Source: an uncultured Acetatifactor sp.
GTDB lineage: Bacteria > Bacillota > Clostridia > Lachnospirales > Lachnospiraceae
Assembly: GCA_934394815.1 (NCBI GenBank)
Contig: CAKRRD010000039.1
Location: forward strand, 1-31,725
DNA length: 31,725 nucleotides
Reading direction: 5' to 3'
Shown here: positions 23,897 through 31,725 of the stretch, piece after piece
How positions within the stretch are numbered: position 1 is the stretch's first letter
Layout: the number at the start of each line of letters is the position of its first letter
Position numbers and translations under genes: made by a program
Notes under the pieces: generated by a model
What the model saw: only the letters and a program-made list of their open reading frames with translations
Databases searched by the model: none
Told to the model about the DNA's origin: nothing

Positions 23897-24577
23897 TTAT
23901 TTGTGTCCTTCCGCGCAGATCCAGTCCTCGCCGTCTTTCAAGTGAATCTGTATCTCTCCAAATCCTGCATTTTTAAACAGTTCCCTGAGTTCTTCCGGCG
24001 TTGGGTTGAACAGATGGAATCTCTGAATGTTTTCCCGCACCTGTTCCGGCAGATTCTCCTTCTGGTAAATATCGGCCACCAGCAGAAAGGTTCCCTGTTC
24101 CTTCAACACCCGGTAAACTTCCTTCAGATTCTCCGGCGGATCCGGCCAGAAATAAAAGCTCTCCACCGTGATGATCTTATCAAAAGTATTATCCGCAAAA
24201 GGAAGCTTTTCCACAGAGGCCTCCACGAGATCCATCTTGCCCTGCTGCAGTGCCCCGGCGTTGGTTTTTCCGGAAAGTTCCAGCGATGTAACGGAATAGT
24301 CCACCCCTGTCAGATGACCGTCACGCACTTGCCCGCTCATGCGTTTCAGCGTTGCTCCTCCACCGCAGCCAATGTCCAGAATCCGATCGTTCTCCCGGAT
24401 CTTCCAATGTTCCAGCGCCCAGCCGGTCACTGCGTAGTGGCTTTCATTCATGCGCTGCAGCATTTTCTCCCCATCCTCTCCGACAGGTTTTCCGGGGTTG
24501 CCGGAAATGGTGATTTCCTGCTGGGTGCGTTCGTCTGTGGGAGATTTTATGATATTATTTTCTGTTTTTTCAGCCAT
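23897..24577 (-). CDS. Class I SAM-dependent methyltransferase
   Basis: A 226-residue soluble protein with the Rossmann methyltransferase fold. Motif I is ILDIGCGGGATL (66-77), motif II-like acidic residue in HLTGVDYS, then EKLPFADNTFDKI (motif IV region) and LKEVYRVLKEQGTFLL (post-motif segment). The substrate cannot be assigned; the family resembles the UbiE/menaquinone-type and small-molecule methyltransferases. It lies 111 nt upstream of the GH28 gene on the same strand, too far to assert co-transcription. The ATG at 24577 has GGAAGG about 12 nt upstream, a somewhat long spacing. Confidence 0.88.
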   Translation of the reverse strand: MAEKTENNIIKSPTDERTQQEITISGNPGKPVGEDGEKMLQRMNESHYAVTGWALEHWKIRENDRILDIGCGGGATLKRMSGQVRDGHLTGVDYSVTSLELSGKTNAGALQQGKMDLVEASVEKLPFADNTFDKIITVESFYFWPDPPENLKEVYRVLKEQGTFLLVADIYQKENLPEQVRENIQRFHLFNPTPEELRELFKNAGFGEIQIHLKDGEDWICAEGHK

Positions 24578-24657
24578 GCTTCTGTTTTCCTTCCTGATTG
24601 TTTTGGTAGATTCTAATTTCGGATCCTAATGGTTTTCTTTGCAATTTCTTCTATCTT

Positions 24658-24689
24658 CATTATAATAGTAACTGTTCAAAGTCATGCAA
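24658..24689 (-). promoter_or_regulatory. Possible promoter for the methyltransferase gene
   Basis: On the minus strand TTGCAT (24689-24684), 16 bp and TATTAT (24667-24662) are present, with TATAAT overlapping at 24663-24658. To its right a small hairpin, ATCCCC at 24715-24720 with GGGGAT at 24726-24731, lies between the divergent methyltransferase and Dus genes; its role is unclear. Confidence 0.4.
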
Positions 24690-24827
24690 AAACAGTATCC
24701 CCGCTATTTAGGATATCCCCACACGGGGGATTTTGCAAACGGGATTCGGAAGCATTTACTACTTTGTGCCTGTACATGGTATTAAAGTACCTGAAAGTTT
24801 GCAGGTTACGGAAAGGCATAAGATTTT

Positions 24828-25781
24828 ATGAAATATTATCTCGCCCCCATGGAGGGACTGACCACTTATAATTTCCGCACCAACTGGAACCGCTATTACG
24901 GCGGCATGGACAAATATTTTACCCCGTTTATCTCCAATCGGCACATGAACAGCAGGGAACGCAACGATGTGCTGCCGGAGCATAATGTAGGTATGTACAC
25001 GGTACCGCAGATCCTGGCCAACAAGGCGGAGGAATTCCTGTCGCTGACGGAACAGCTGTCCGGATATGGCTACCACGAGGTCAATCTGAATCTGGGCTGT
25101 CCTTCCGGGACGGTGGTGGCCAGGAAGCGCGGTGCCGGCTTCTTAGGCACACCCCAGGAACTGGAAGCTTTTCTGGACGAGATCTTCGAAAAATGTCCGC
25201 TGGAAATCTCCATTAAGACCCGCATCGGTATGGAATATACGGACGAATGGGCTCCCCTGCTTAAAATATATCAGAAGTTTCCCATGAAGGAACTGATCAT
25301 TCATCCCAGACTGCAAAAGGAAGGCTACAAGGGAACGCCCCATCTGGACGCTTTTGCAGAAGCCGCAACCACCTTGCCATATCCGCTGTGTTATAACGGA
25401 GATATTACCTCTCCGGAGACACTCTCGCAGATTCTGACGCAGCTGCCCATGGTCGATACCGTTATGATCGGAAGGGGGATTCTGCAGAATCCGAGGCTGT
25501 TACTGCAGTTGAAGGCCGCTGCATCGGAGGGTGTTTCCCTGCCGTCTTCGGAGGAACGTCTGGCTGTCCTGAAGGAATTCCACAATTCCCTCCTGACCGG
25601 CTATCAGGAAATCATGTCCGGCGATACCAATACATTGTATAAAATGAAGGATCTCTGGACTTTCTTAAGCCACAGCTTCGAATCACCGGACAAATATGTG
25701 AAAAAGATCCGCAAAGCCACGGATATCTGCGATTATAAGCTGGCAGTCCATGCGCTGTTCCGGGAATGCTCACTGAAATAG
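24828..25781 (+). CDS. dus: tRNA-dihydrouridine synthase
   Basis: A 317-residue FMN enzyme that reduces uridine to dihydrouridine in tRNA. Dus features: YLAPMEGLT at the N-terminus (FMN site), catalytic C91 in NLNLGCPSG, GAGFLG, SIKTRIG (K130), IIHPRLQKEGYKG (H159), YNGDI (189-193) and MIGRGIL, then a helical C-terminal domain that grips tRNA. Which of the Dus subfamilies it belongs to is not clear by eye. The ATG at 24828 follows AAAGG with a long gap of about 11 nt. It is convergent with the transglutaminase-like gene, whose stop lies only 10 nt beyond. Confidence 0.93.
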   Translation: MKYYLAPMEGLTTYNFRTNWNRYYGGMDKYFTPFISNRHMNSRERNDVLPEHNVGMYTVPQILANKAEEFLSLTEQLSGYGYHEVNLNLGCPSGTVVARKRGAGFLGTPQELEAFLDEIFEKCPLEISIKTRIGMEYTDEWAPLLKIYQKFPMKELIIHPRLQKEGYKGTPHLDAFAEAATTLPYPLCYNGDITSPETLSQILTQLPMVDTVMIGRGILQNPRLLLQLKAAASEGVSLPSSEERLAVLKEFHNSLLTGYQEIMSGDTNTLYKMKDLWTFLSHSFESPDKYVKKIRKATDICDYKLAVHALFRECSLK

Positions 25782-25791
25782 TCCGGTGCGC

Positions 25792-26847
25792 TCATTCCCC
25801 GGTGTCGAACTGTTCTCCTTCGTTGGCATCCTCCATGATAACTTCCGGCTCCGGGATGCCCGCATTGTCCACATAGCTGAAATGAATGACCGCCTGGGGC
25901 CAGTTGAGGCTGATCCGGGCGGTTTTCTGCCGCTCTTCGCCTGCCTTGCGAATCAGTTCCAATAACTCCTGCAGGACTTCTCTCGTCAGATAGCCTCCCC
26001 GCCACTGGAACGTCATGGCCCGGCCTTTTTTTGCCATCTGCCCGGCTCTTTTATATACTTCTTCCGTCTTCGTAAAGGAAAGTTTTTTCTCTTTATAATA
26101 AAAATGGTCATTATCCGGACAGCCGGGGGCCGGAGCGATCAACGGCTCATGATCCCGGAACACCGCCTTGTCTCCCAGGTTAAAATAGTCATAACGGATT
26201 TCTCCGGGTAACGCTCCATTTCCCTGATGCTTTCCCAACGTATTGTCGAAGGTGGCATCCAGATGATAATACTGCCCGCCGATCCGCACAATATTCCAGG
26301 TGTGGCGGTACTTGATCCCTTTCTCGGGATTGTTGCCGCAAATGGCTATGACGCACCACACCCCCAGAGCATCACACAGTACTTTCACCGACTTGGCAAT
26401 GCCTTCGCAGACACCCACGCCCTGTCCCAGAGGACCGATAATCTCGTGGGAATAGGGCTTTTTCAGCTTATCGTAGGTAATATTTTCGCAGATGAAATCA
26501 TGAATGTACTTCTCTTTTTCCCACTCCGTGAATTTTGTGGCAGGACGCGCCAGTTTTTCCACACGGGACTGCAGGGCCTTCTGGTGCTCTCGGATCTTAT
26601 TTTTCTCAAACAGATACTCCGGCACGAAAATGATGTTGGGGGAGTCCTGATAATATTTGTACCGATAGCTCACCACCCAGAAAATCTCCGGATGATCCAG
26701 CCGCAGCCGGAAAAATACGTCATACAATTCCTCTGCCGGGATCCGCGGCAGCTGGATCTCATCTGCCAGTGCCAGAACTCCCTGCTGCATGGCGTGATAG
26801 GCGGCCTGCTGGGGTTTATTCATTTTCTGATAGTAATATGCTTCCAT
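25792..26847 (-). CDS. Transglutaminase-like cysteine protease-fold protein
   Basis: A 351-residue protein with a transglutaminase-like core: C147 in GVGVCEGIAKS, H182 in YRHTWNIV and D197 in YYHLDATFD form the expected Cys-His-Asp triad. Upstream lies a helical region (1-120) with an EKEKYIHDFICENITYD segment common before such cores; the C-terminus (about 255-351) is of unknown fold. Bacterial members may be peptidases or amidases rather than true cross-linkers. No signal peptide or membrane anchor is visible, so it appears cytosolic. No operon partner on its strand. Substrate unknown. Confidence 0.85.
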   Translation of the reverse strand: MEAYYYQKMNKPQQAAYHAMQQGVLALADEIQLPRIPAEELYDVFFRLRLDHPEIFWVVSYRYKYYQDSPNIIFVPEYLFEKNKIREHQKALQSRVEKLARPATKFTEWEKEKYIHDFICENITYDKLKKPYSHEIIGPLGQGVGVCEGIAKSVKVLCDALGVWCVIAICGNNPEKGIKYRHTWNIVRIGGQYYHLDATFDNTLGKHQGNGALPGEIRYDYFNLGDKAVFRDHEPLIAPAPGCPDNDHFYYKEKKLSFTKTEEVYKRAGQMAKKGRAMTFQWRGGYLTREVLQELLELIRKAGEERQKTARISLNWPQAVIHFSYVDNAGIPEPEVIMEDANEGEQFDTGE

Positions 26848-26941
26848 GGTAATTTCCTGTTCTTTTTCTTAAACGATCCTATTTTCCTATTTTAACAGAA
26901 GGTTGTTCTTTTGGGGGAGGTTTTGAAAAAAATTTATTTTT

Positions 26942-26970
26942 TTGAAACTTTTTGGGAGACTCCATAGTCT
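26942..26970 (+). promoter_or_regulatory. Possible promoter for the lipoprotein gene
   Basis: TTGAAA (26942-26947), 17 bp and TAGTCT (26965-26970) lie 48 nt before the ATG at 27019. AGACT-CCAT-AGTCT (26957-26970) is a small dyad over the -10. Confidence 0.45.
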
Positions 26971-27018
26971 AACCATCAGAGACACGAAAAAGTGGTTATT
27001 ATGAAAGGAGTTCTTATT

Positions 27019-27579
27019 ATGAAAAATAAAATGATCTGTGCACTTTTAACAACCGTTATGGTATTGTCTTTTGCTGCCTGCGGCAGTCAGGGAAATGGGA
27101 CTGCGGCTTCTGCCGAAAGCACGGCAGCTTCTGAAAGCCAGACTGTGGAAGGCAGTGCTGAGGCTTCCGGCTCTGAAAGTTCTGCTGCAGAAGCAAATGC
27201 CGGGACAACTACCGAAACAGCCGGCGGCGCTTCTTACGAGGACAACTTCGCGGTTCCCACGGAAGATGCCGTGGCTTTCGCCGAGAAAATTCAGGCGGCA
27301 GTAGCCGATGAAGATCTGGAAGCCCTGGCGGATCTGGCCAATTACCCGGTCTATTTAGCTCTGGGTGACGGCAGTGTTATCGAAAGCAAAGAAGATCTGC
27401 TCGCTCTGGGTGCTGACAAGATCTTCACCAAGGAAATGAAAGATTCCATCGCCAATGCTGATCTGTCAGACTTAAGTGCCAGCATGGCAGGATTTACCCT
27501 CTACAGCACCGGTGATGCGCCTAATATTACTTTCAATGTGCAGAACGGTGTGCTGGGAATCAGCGGTATCAATTATTAA
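27019..27579 (+). CDS. Small secreted lipoprotein of unknown function
   Basis: A 186-residue protein. Residues 1-20 form a lipoprotein signal peptide (MKNK then a hydrophobic run) with SFAAC at the cleavage site and C21 as the lipidated residue. Residues 22-72 are a low-complexity Ser/Ala/Glu/Thr/Gly linker, followed by a compact acidic domain of about 110 residues (DAVAFAEKIQAAVADEDLEA onward) that I do not recognise. It should sit on the outer face of the membrane. The start is the ATG at 27019, with AAAGGAG 8 nt upstream; earlier in-frame codons at 26992 and 27001 precede or overlap that site. A GC-rich hairpin lies just after the stop. Confidence 0.85.
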   Translation: MKNKMICALLTTVMVLSFAACGSQGNGTAASAESTAASESQTVEGSAEASGSESSAAEANAGTTTETAGGASYEDNFAVPTEDAVAFAEKIQAAVADEDLEALADLANYPVYLALGDGSVIESKEDLLALGADKIFTKEMKDSIANADLSDLSASMAGFTLYSTGDAPNITFNVQNGVLGISGINY

Positions 27580-27597
27580 TTTTGTTCGGAACGTTTT

Positions 27598-27630
27598 GGG
27601 GGAGCCTTTTGTCAGGCTCCCCCTACTCTT
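27598..27630 (+). terminator. GC-rich hairpin between convergent genes
   Basis: GGGGGAGCC (27598-27606) pairs with GGCTCCCCC (27615-27623) around TTTTGTCA, followed by TACTCTT. The stop codon of the convergent metallophosphoesterase gene lies in the loop. The T-tail is weak on the plus strand and absent on the minus strand. Confidence 0.65.
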
Positions 27631-28628
27631 GTGGAAACTACTGTTGTCAACGGCACCATATTGATGGTTATGTTTCCGTCTGTTTTACGCGTGATCAGCG
27701 TAGCTCCCCGCTGGATATATTGCTTCGCAATGCCGGAATATCCCAGATAATCAATGGACATTCCGTAGGTCATGCAGATGCCCTGATATGTCAGGGACAA
27801 GGTATTCAGGTGATCGTGTCCACAGAAGATCCATTTCAGCCAGCCGTTATCCACCGCTTTTTCAAAAAAATGCGGCGGCTGATTGGATATTCCGAAGTAC
27901 TCGTCCTTTTCTCCGATACTGCCATGTCCATAGATCACGCTGTGATCGCCCAGTTTCATCTTCTCATAGGCTTCCTTGAACTCTGCGGGCGGCATGTGGA
28001 AAAAAGCCATGGCAGGCACTTTTCTCTCATTTAATTTTTCCATACACCAGTCCGTCTGATCTTCATGGATGCAGTCAAATCCGCTGAAAAACCAGCCATC
28101 ACCGTACATATTGGAATCCAGCATGATCAGCGGAAGCACCGTTTTTCCATTGTCATCTACGAGATCCAATACAAAATTTCCCACACCGGCAATCGGGTTT
28201 TCCGGGCTGTGTTCATATCTTCCTTTGGTAAAAACAGCATATTTTCCCGCGGCAAAAATCTCCGCCAGCTGCTCCTTATTGCAGCCGGAACCCATTTCAC
28301 AGTCATGGTTTCCGAACACCATGGTGTAGGGAATCTGAAAACCATCCAGAAATGCCAGCAGCTTTTCCGCCTGCTTTTTGTTGTTCATCGTGCCGCTTTT
28401 CGGGAAAAACGGGAAAATGGAATCTCCGGTCAGAACCATCAGATCCGGCTCTGTCCGGAGGATCAGTTCCGTCACCGCCGCCATGGCCAGTTTATCCTTT
28501 TTCCGGGAAAAGAGTCCGAAGCCAAGGTGCAGATCCGTCAGCTGCAATATTTTATAATCTCTGTCCGTGGGAATCCGAAGAGAAAAGGTCTCTTCGTCCC
28601 GTATCTGAAAGTTTTTGGAAGTATACAT
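27612..28628 (-). CDS. Calcineurin-like metallophosphoesterase
   Basis: A 338-residue soluble phosphoesterase. The five metal-binding blocks are present: TDLHLG (D32, H34), LTGDS (D69), GNHD (106-109), FFHMPP (H211) and CGHDHLN (GHDH 270-273). Such enzymes hydrolyse phosphomono- or diesters with two metal ions; the closest type by eye is the Icc/YkuE-like or fungal DCR2-like group, but the substrate is unknown. There is no signal peptide. It begins 24 nt after the permease stop and is probably co-transcribed with it. Confidence 0.92.
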   Translation of the reverse strand: MYTSKNFQIRDEETFSLRIPTDRDYKILQLTDLHLGFGLFSRKKDKLAMAAVTELILRTEPDLMVLTGDSIFPFFPKSGTMNNKKQAEKLLAFLDGFQIPYTMVFGNHDCEMGSGCNKEQLAEIFAAGKYAVFTKGRYEHSPENPIAGVGNFVLDLVDDNGKTVLPLIMLDSNMYGDGWFFSGFDCIHEDQTDWCMEKLNERKVPAMAFFHMPPAEFKEAYEKMKLGDHSVIYGHGSIGEKDEYFGISNQPPHFFEKAVDNGWLKWIFCGHDHLNTLSLTYQGICMTYGMSIDYLGYSGIAKQYIQRGATLITRKTDGNITINMVPLTTVVSTRVGGA

Positions 28629-28652
28629 ACGAATCTCTTTTCTTTTTTTGAC

Positions 28653-29813
28653 TTAACTCAGCGGAATCAATGCTCCTATTGCAGAAAGTACCGTTGAAAT
28701 CACCATCAGCACCTGAAACGGTACCGTGCCAATCACGCCGCAGATCGGACTGCTGCCCGCCTTTTTTCTCGATTTTCCGTACGTCAGTACCAGCATAATG
28801 CTCACCAGTACCACGACGCCGCTCATGATCCGGGTCAGAACAATAAAGCTGTTCACGCCAAACACGGCAAACAGAATGCAGGGGACTGTGGCGATCAGCC
28901 AGCTGATGCGGTTGCCGATGCCTATCTGTTCATGTACCACGTCGCGGAGAGCCAGGGTATTGCTCCAGAACGTCGTCAGTAACGCAAACAGGGAAAAGAC
29001 GCCTGCCAGGATCATGGCCCAGGTGCCGATGCTCTCTCCCAGCTGCATATAAGCCAGTTCTTTTTCCAGCGCGCCCCTGGTTCCCAGAAGTACTGTACCG
29101 GTCACGATCAGGACAAACACAGAAGAAAGTCCGAAGCCGATGAAGATGGAACTGCGGATTTTTTTCGCGTTGCCGTCCAGTCCTTTTACCACCTGAATCA
29201 CCGCCTGATTGGCGGAAGTGGCAAATACTACCATGCTGTACAGTGCCAGCAGATTGTTCCAGTGGAACTCCGCCCGCTGCAAAGAATTCAACGGATGCAA
29301 AAAGGTTCCCACCGTCATCACCGCCACGATTCCCATCAGGACGATAACCGCGTATTTCTGCGCGATACCAACGGCTTTCATACCGATAAACACCACCACT
29401 CCGGCGATCACATAATACAAAATCTGCGCCGCCACGAAGGGCATTCCGAACCAGTTCACGAAGATCTGGGCGCCGCCGTTGATATTGCCGCTGACACCGA
29501 TCATGATGGCCAGCCCATAGACAATAAATATGCCCCAGCTGAAAATCTGTTTCATTTTGCCGTGGAACAGCTCTCCTTCAAAACTTTTTACCAGTTGGAC
29601 TCCGCCGTTGTTATAGGATAACTCGGCAATGATCAGGTGCAGGATCACGTTCACACAATAGGCGATCAATACCATCCACACGACATCCAGCATACTATTC
29701 TTCGTGGCAAGATACGGAACGGCGATGATGCCCGTGCCGATGCTGTTGCCGACGATCATGCTGATGGCTTCGAAGGTCGTGAGGTGTGCTTCGGATTGGA
29801 TGGGGTGGGACAT
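28653..29813 (-). CDS. Amino acid permease (HAAAP/APC-type)
   Basis: A 386-residue membrane protein with about eleven spans. The first span, FEAISMIVGNSIGTGIIAVP, carries the unwound GxxxGxGI-type substrate loop of APC-fold carriers and resembles aromatic or hydroxy amino acid permeases (Trp/Tyr type). Substrate specificity is not evident. The ATG at 29813 has AAAGGAGG with 7-nt spacing, predicting strong translation. It lies 39 nt downstream of hicB on the same strand with no clear terminator between, so read-through from hicAB is possible, and it precedes a metallophosphoesterase gene by 24 nt. Confidence 0.88.
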   Translation of the reverse strand: MSHPIQSEAHLTTFEAISMIVGNSIGTGIIAVPYLATKNSMLDVVWMVLIAYCVNVILHLIIAELSYNNGGVQLVKSFEGELFHGKMKQIFSWGIFIVYGLAIMIGVSGNINGGAQIFVNWFGMPFVAAQILYYVIAGVVVFIGMKAVGIAQKYAVIVLMGIVAVMTVGTFLHPLNSLQRAEFHWNNLLALYSMVVFATSANQAVIQVVKGLDGNAKKIRSSIFIGFGLSSVFVLIVTGTVLLGTRGALEKELAYMQLGESIGTWAMILAGVFSLFALLTTFWSNTLALRDVVHEQIGIGNRISWLIATVPCILFAVFGVNSFIVLTRIMSGVVVLVSIMLVLTYGKSRKKAGSSPICGVIGTVPFQVLMVISTVLSAIGALIPLS

Positions 29814-29852
29814 GGGGGGCCTCCTTTGTAAAAATTCTGATTTTTTCTGTTG

Positions 29853-30239
29853 TTACAGAAGTATAGTTGCAAGTGCTTCCTGCAATACTTTGGAGCAGTT
29901 GATTCCACGCTTATCGGCAAGCTTTGACATCCATGCAGGAAGCGAAACATTTTTTCGGACTGCCTTGGTGTCAGTCAGGCTACGGTATTTAATGGTATCT
30001 GCCTGGATAATCGTAAGGATATCTGTCGGTAAATGAGGAATCTCTGCCTGTGGCGTAGCCTCGTTTGGTGTAATTTCTTCATCTTCCAGCCCAACAAGAC
30101 AAAGATTCAATGCATCTGTAATAAGCGCAATCGCTTCTGCCAAAGTCGGTGCTGTTGTAATACATCCGTCCACATCCGGAACTCTCGCATAGAAAGTGCC
30201 GTCTTTTTCTGTAATAACAGCGGTATATGTGTATTGCAT
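29853..30239 (-). CDS. hicB: HicB antitoxin
   Basis: A 128-residue antitoxin of the type II HicAB system. The N-terminal half has the HicB degenerate RNase-H-like fold (YTAVITEKDGTFYARVPDVD, GCITTAPTLAEAI); the C-terminal part (about 95-128: KNVSLPAWMSKLADKRGINC and VLQEAL) looks like a ribbon-helix-helix that would bind DNA and repress the operon. It neutralises the HicA mRNA-cleaving toxin by direct binding. The ATG at 30239 lies 1 nt past the hicA stop, with AAGGAGG 8 nt upstream inside hicA, so translation is coupled. An 18-28 residue spacer between the two domains is longer than minimal. Confidence 0.92.
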   Translation of the reverse strand: MQYTYTAVITEKDGTFYARVPDVDGCITTAPTLAEAIALITDALNLCLVGLEDEEITPNEATPQAEIPHLPTDILTIIQADTIKYRSLTDTKAVRKNVSLPAWMSKLADKRGINCSKVLQEALATILL

Positions 30240-30240
30240 G

Positions 30241-30429
30241 TCATTTGCCTCCTTCTATGTTTGCTTCTTTGAAGATATAGTACATATCATTTTCATTAAA
30301 ATCATGTCGTTTTACCGGAATTGTCTGTTTTGTATCCGGTTGAAAATACAAATCATGACTCACTCCATGCCTTTTAAAAATAAAACCATTCTTTTCCAAT
30401 TCTTTAATTGTTTTCTTTCGTGGATGCAT
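30241..30429 (-). CDS. hicA: HicA toxin (mRNA interferase)
   Basis: A 62-residue protein with the double-stranded-RNA-binding-like HicA fold. GFIFKRHGVSHDLYF contains the catalytic His (H25, after S24), matching the family pattern G-[ST]-H-x-x-Y apart from Val in the first position; TIPVKRHDFNENDMYYIFKE is the usual C-terminal part with the HxxEl-like contact. Free HicA cuts mRNA and stops growth. It is the first gene of the pair, as is usual. The ATG at 30429 has AAAGGAG 7 nt upstream. The pair sits about 300 bp from the old end of the CRISPR array. Confidence 0.9.
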   Translation of the reverse strand: MHPRKKTIKELEKNGFIFKRHGVSHDLYFQPDTKQTIPVKRHDFNENDMYYIFKEANIEGGK

Positions 30430-30439
30430 TCTTTTCTCC

Positions 30440-30493
30440 TTTTATATTATACACAATTTTACACAAAATCAATAGTGAAATACACAATTTCAC
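30440..30493 (-). promoter_or_regulatory. hicAB promoter/operator region with repeated ACACAA motifs
   Basis: On the plus strand TACACAAttt or TACACAAaat begins at 30450, 30460 and 30481, and GTGAAA (30475-30480) with TTTCAC (30488-30493) makes a dyad around the last copy. On the minus strand TTGATT, TATAAT and TAATAT elements lie among these repeats (TTGATT to TAATAT spacing 17). The arrangement fits autoregulation by the HicB ribbon-helix-helix. Confidence 0.6.
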
Positions 30494-30724
30494 GCAAATA
30501 ATTATGTGTCATTTATAGCATTAATAATTCACATTGTTACATGGGAAATATAAAGTGATTCTGTTAAAATTGACTTTATAAAATATCGTAGTTATCAGCA
30601 TTCTGTACGATATCAGACATAAAATAGAATAATATAAGAAAGTATCACAGTCTTTTCTTGTCTGCAAAAACTCTGCCCCATAGAGCGCGATATCAACAAT
30701 GTTTACTTATGTTTAAACAAAAAT
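30494..30724. other. AT-rich spacer between hicAB and the CRISPR array
   Basis: No gene is seen. TATAAAGT at 30549-30556 and ACTTTATA at 30573-30580 form an 8-bp dyad with a 16-nt loop. The last part adjoins the degenerate CRISPR repeat and would be the trailer of the leftward array transcript. Confidence 0.5.
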
Positions 30725-31725
30725 ACTTCAATCCTTACTCCCGCGAGGGGAGCGACTTTATCATGTGGTATATTGCGCATTTGTGGTTTAGTTTCAATCC
30801 ACGCTCCCACGAGGGGAGCGACTCAAACTTTTGCACCCCTGAATATCACCAACATTATTTCAATCCACGCTCCCACGAGGGGAGCGACGATTCAGTGCTT
30901 CAAAATCACAAGTGATAACGGTAATTTCAATCCACTCTCCCACGAGGGGAGCGACATAAGCTTATGGATCCTATCAGAGTTGAAAAGCTATTTCAATCCA
31001 CGCTCCCACGAGGGGAGCGACGTTGACGGAGTTACCCCCACGGGCGAACAGGGAACATTTCAATCCACGCTCCCACGAGGGGAGCGACGCAGCAGTACAG
31101 GCAGAGGGACCGGCAGAACAGATTTCAATCCACGCTCCCACGAGGGGAGCGACGCAGTTGGGTGATGTAAAGCCATTTGCAGTGATGCGATTTCAATCCA
31201 CGCTCCCACGAGGGGAGCGACTGTATTCAGTGCTGCTAAGGCTGGATATAAGAGCATTTCAATCCACGCTCCCACGAGGGGAGCGACTAGCTTTGTATCG
31301 TTAGAATTACCGTATAGCAGTATTTCAATCCACGCTCCCACGAGGGGAGCGACTTTTTTCCCAGTCCACAGAATCTATTGCTCTTGTATTTCAATCCACG
31401 CTCCCACGAGGGGAGCGACTCCATATGCAGTTGTCATTGATATTGATAAAAATTTCAATCCACGCTCCCACGAGGGGAGCGACGTGCAGAGAGTGTGATT
31501 TTGAGCCAGCAGGCCGGTATTTCAATCCACGCTCCCACGAGGGGAGCGACTAGATTCCTGGATCATGGTGTTTACGATGACCAATTTCAATCCACGCTCC
31601 CACGAGGGGAGCGACTCTTTTTTGATATAATAATTATATCATTTTGCAATTTCAATCCACGCTCCCACGAGGGGAGCGACCAAAACGCCACGAAAAGGAA
31701 TTTGGCGAGGTTTGGATTTCAATCC
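30725..31725 (-). CRISPR. Type I-C-like CRISPR array, 15 repeats plus a partial one, leftward transcription
   Basis: The 32-bp repeat on the plus strand starts ATTTCAATCC and ends GAGGGGAGCGAC; its complement ends in ATTGAAAT, the 3' handle of type I-C repeats, and holds the GTCGCTCCCC...GGGAGCG hairpin. Hence the precursor is read on the minus strand. Repeats start at 30725, 30791, 30857, 30924, 30990, 31057, 31122, 31190, 31256, 31322, 31388, 31452, 31519, 31584, 31649, with a partial one at 31716-31725. The 15 spacers are 32-36 nt. The leftmost repeat differs at five positions, the one at 30791 at its first base and the one at 30924 at position 13; the others agree. Decay at the left marks the leader-distal end, so leader and cas genes should lie right of the window. 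Type is inferred from the repeat alone. Confidence 0.97.

Noticed and set aside
23870..24616. A 248-codon plus-strand frame opposite the methyltransferase.
   Set aside because: Antisense shadow of a gene with clear SAM-binding motifs; no recognisable domain.
24629..24871. An 80-codon plus-strand frame overlapping the start of the Dus gene.
   Set aside because: No ribosome site or recognisable product, and it overlaps the well-supported Dus start.
30658..31341. Open frames on both strands through the CRISPR array with repeated NPRSHEGSD, IHAPTRGAT or QSTLPRGER peptides.
   Set aside because: They are translations of the repeat in different frames, have no ribosome sites of note and are a familiar false-gene pattern over I-C arrays.

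Overview
The window reads as a chromosomal segment of a Gram-positive anaerobe of class Clostridia, most likely a gut Lachnospiraceae. The signs are a DnaI/DnaC-type helicase loader followed by an unusual long Prs, near-consensus sigma-A promoters, AGGAGG-type ribosome binding sites, a glycine riboswitch in front of an AGCS symporter, several MATE pumps, cytoplasmic pectin-type and dipeptide-type hydrolases, and a type I-C-like CRISPR repeat. This placement is inferred from gene content; no rRNA or tRNA gene was recognised to confirm it.

Layout. 1-1736 (+): the 3' part of a helicase loader gene, then prs, closed by a hairpin. 1762-7643 (-): a membrane-anchored XRE regulator followed by a signal-peptidase-II-like gene, then (reading leftward from 7643) a chemotaxis receptor, an M28 metallopeptidase and a GNAT acetyltransferase. 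7891-12675 (-): a Cache-domain chemotaxis receptor, a MATE pump, and an AGCS amino acid symporter under a glycine riboswitch with its own promoter. 13104-18182 (-): an ABC-F ATPase gene followed 12 nt later by a 1011-residue helicase-nuclease. 18183-18912: 730 bases without a gene, holding an orphan terminator-like hairpin, about 6.5 copies of a 52-bp hairpin-forming tandem repeat, and a 140-bp imperfect palindrome. 18913-24577 (-): MarR-MATE operon with a clear autoregulatory promoter/operator, a C69 dipeptidase, a GH28 polygalacturonase-like enzyme and a methyltransferase. 24828-29813: tRNA-dihydrouridine synthase (+), transglutaminase-like protein (-), a small lipoprotein (+), then a permease-metallophosphoesterase pair (-). 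29853-30429 (-): hicA-hicB toxin-antitoxin. 30725 to the window end: a CRISPR array of 15 repeats plus a partial 16th, transcribed leftward, with its degenerate old end inside the window and its leader and cas genes presumably beyond the right edge.

How it fits together. Much of the window is metabolic and transport housekeeping: glycine/alanine uptake tuned by glycine, peptide and oligogalacturonide breakdown, drug or metabolite efflux, and chemotaxis. Defence or genome-maintenance functions are the CRISPR array, hicAB next to it, and the helicase-nuclease that shares a promoter with an Uup-like ABC-F protein. The best candidates for something undescribed are the helicase-nuclease with its WYL-like N-terminus and the structured non-coding block at 18383-18892.
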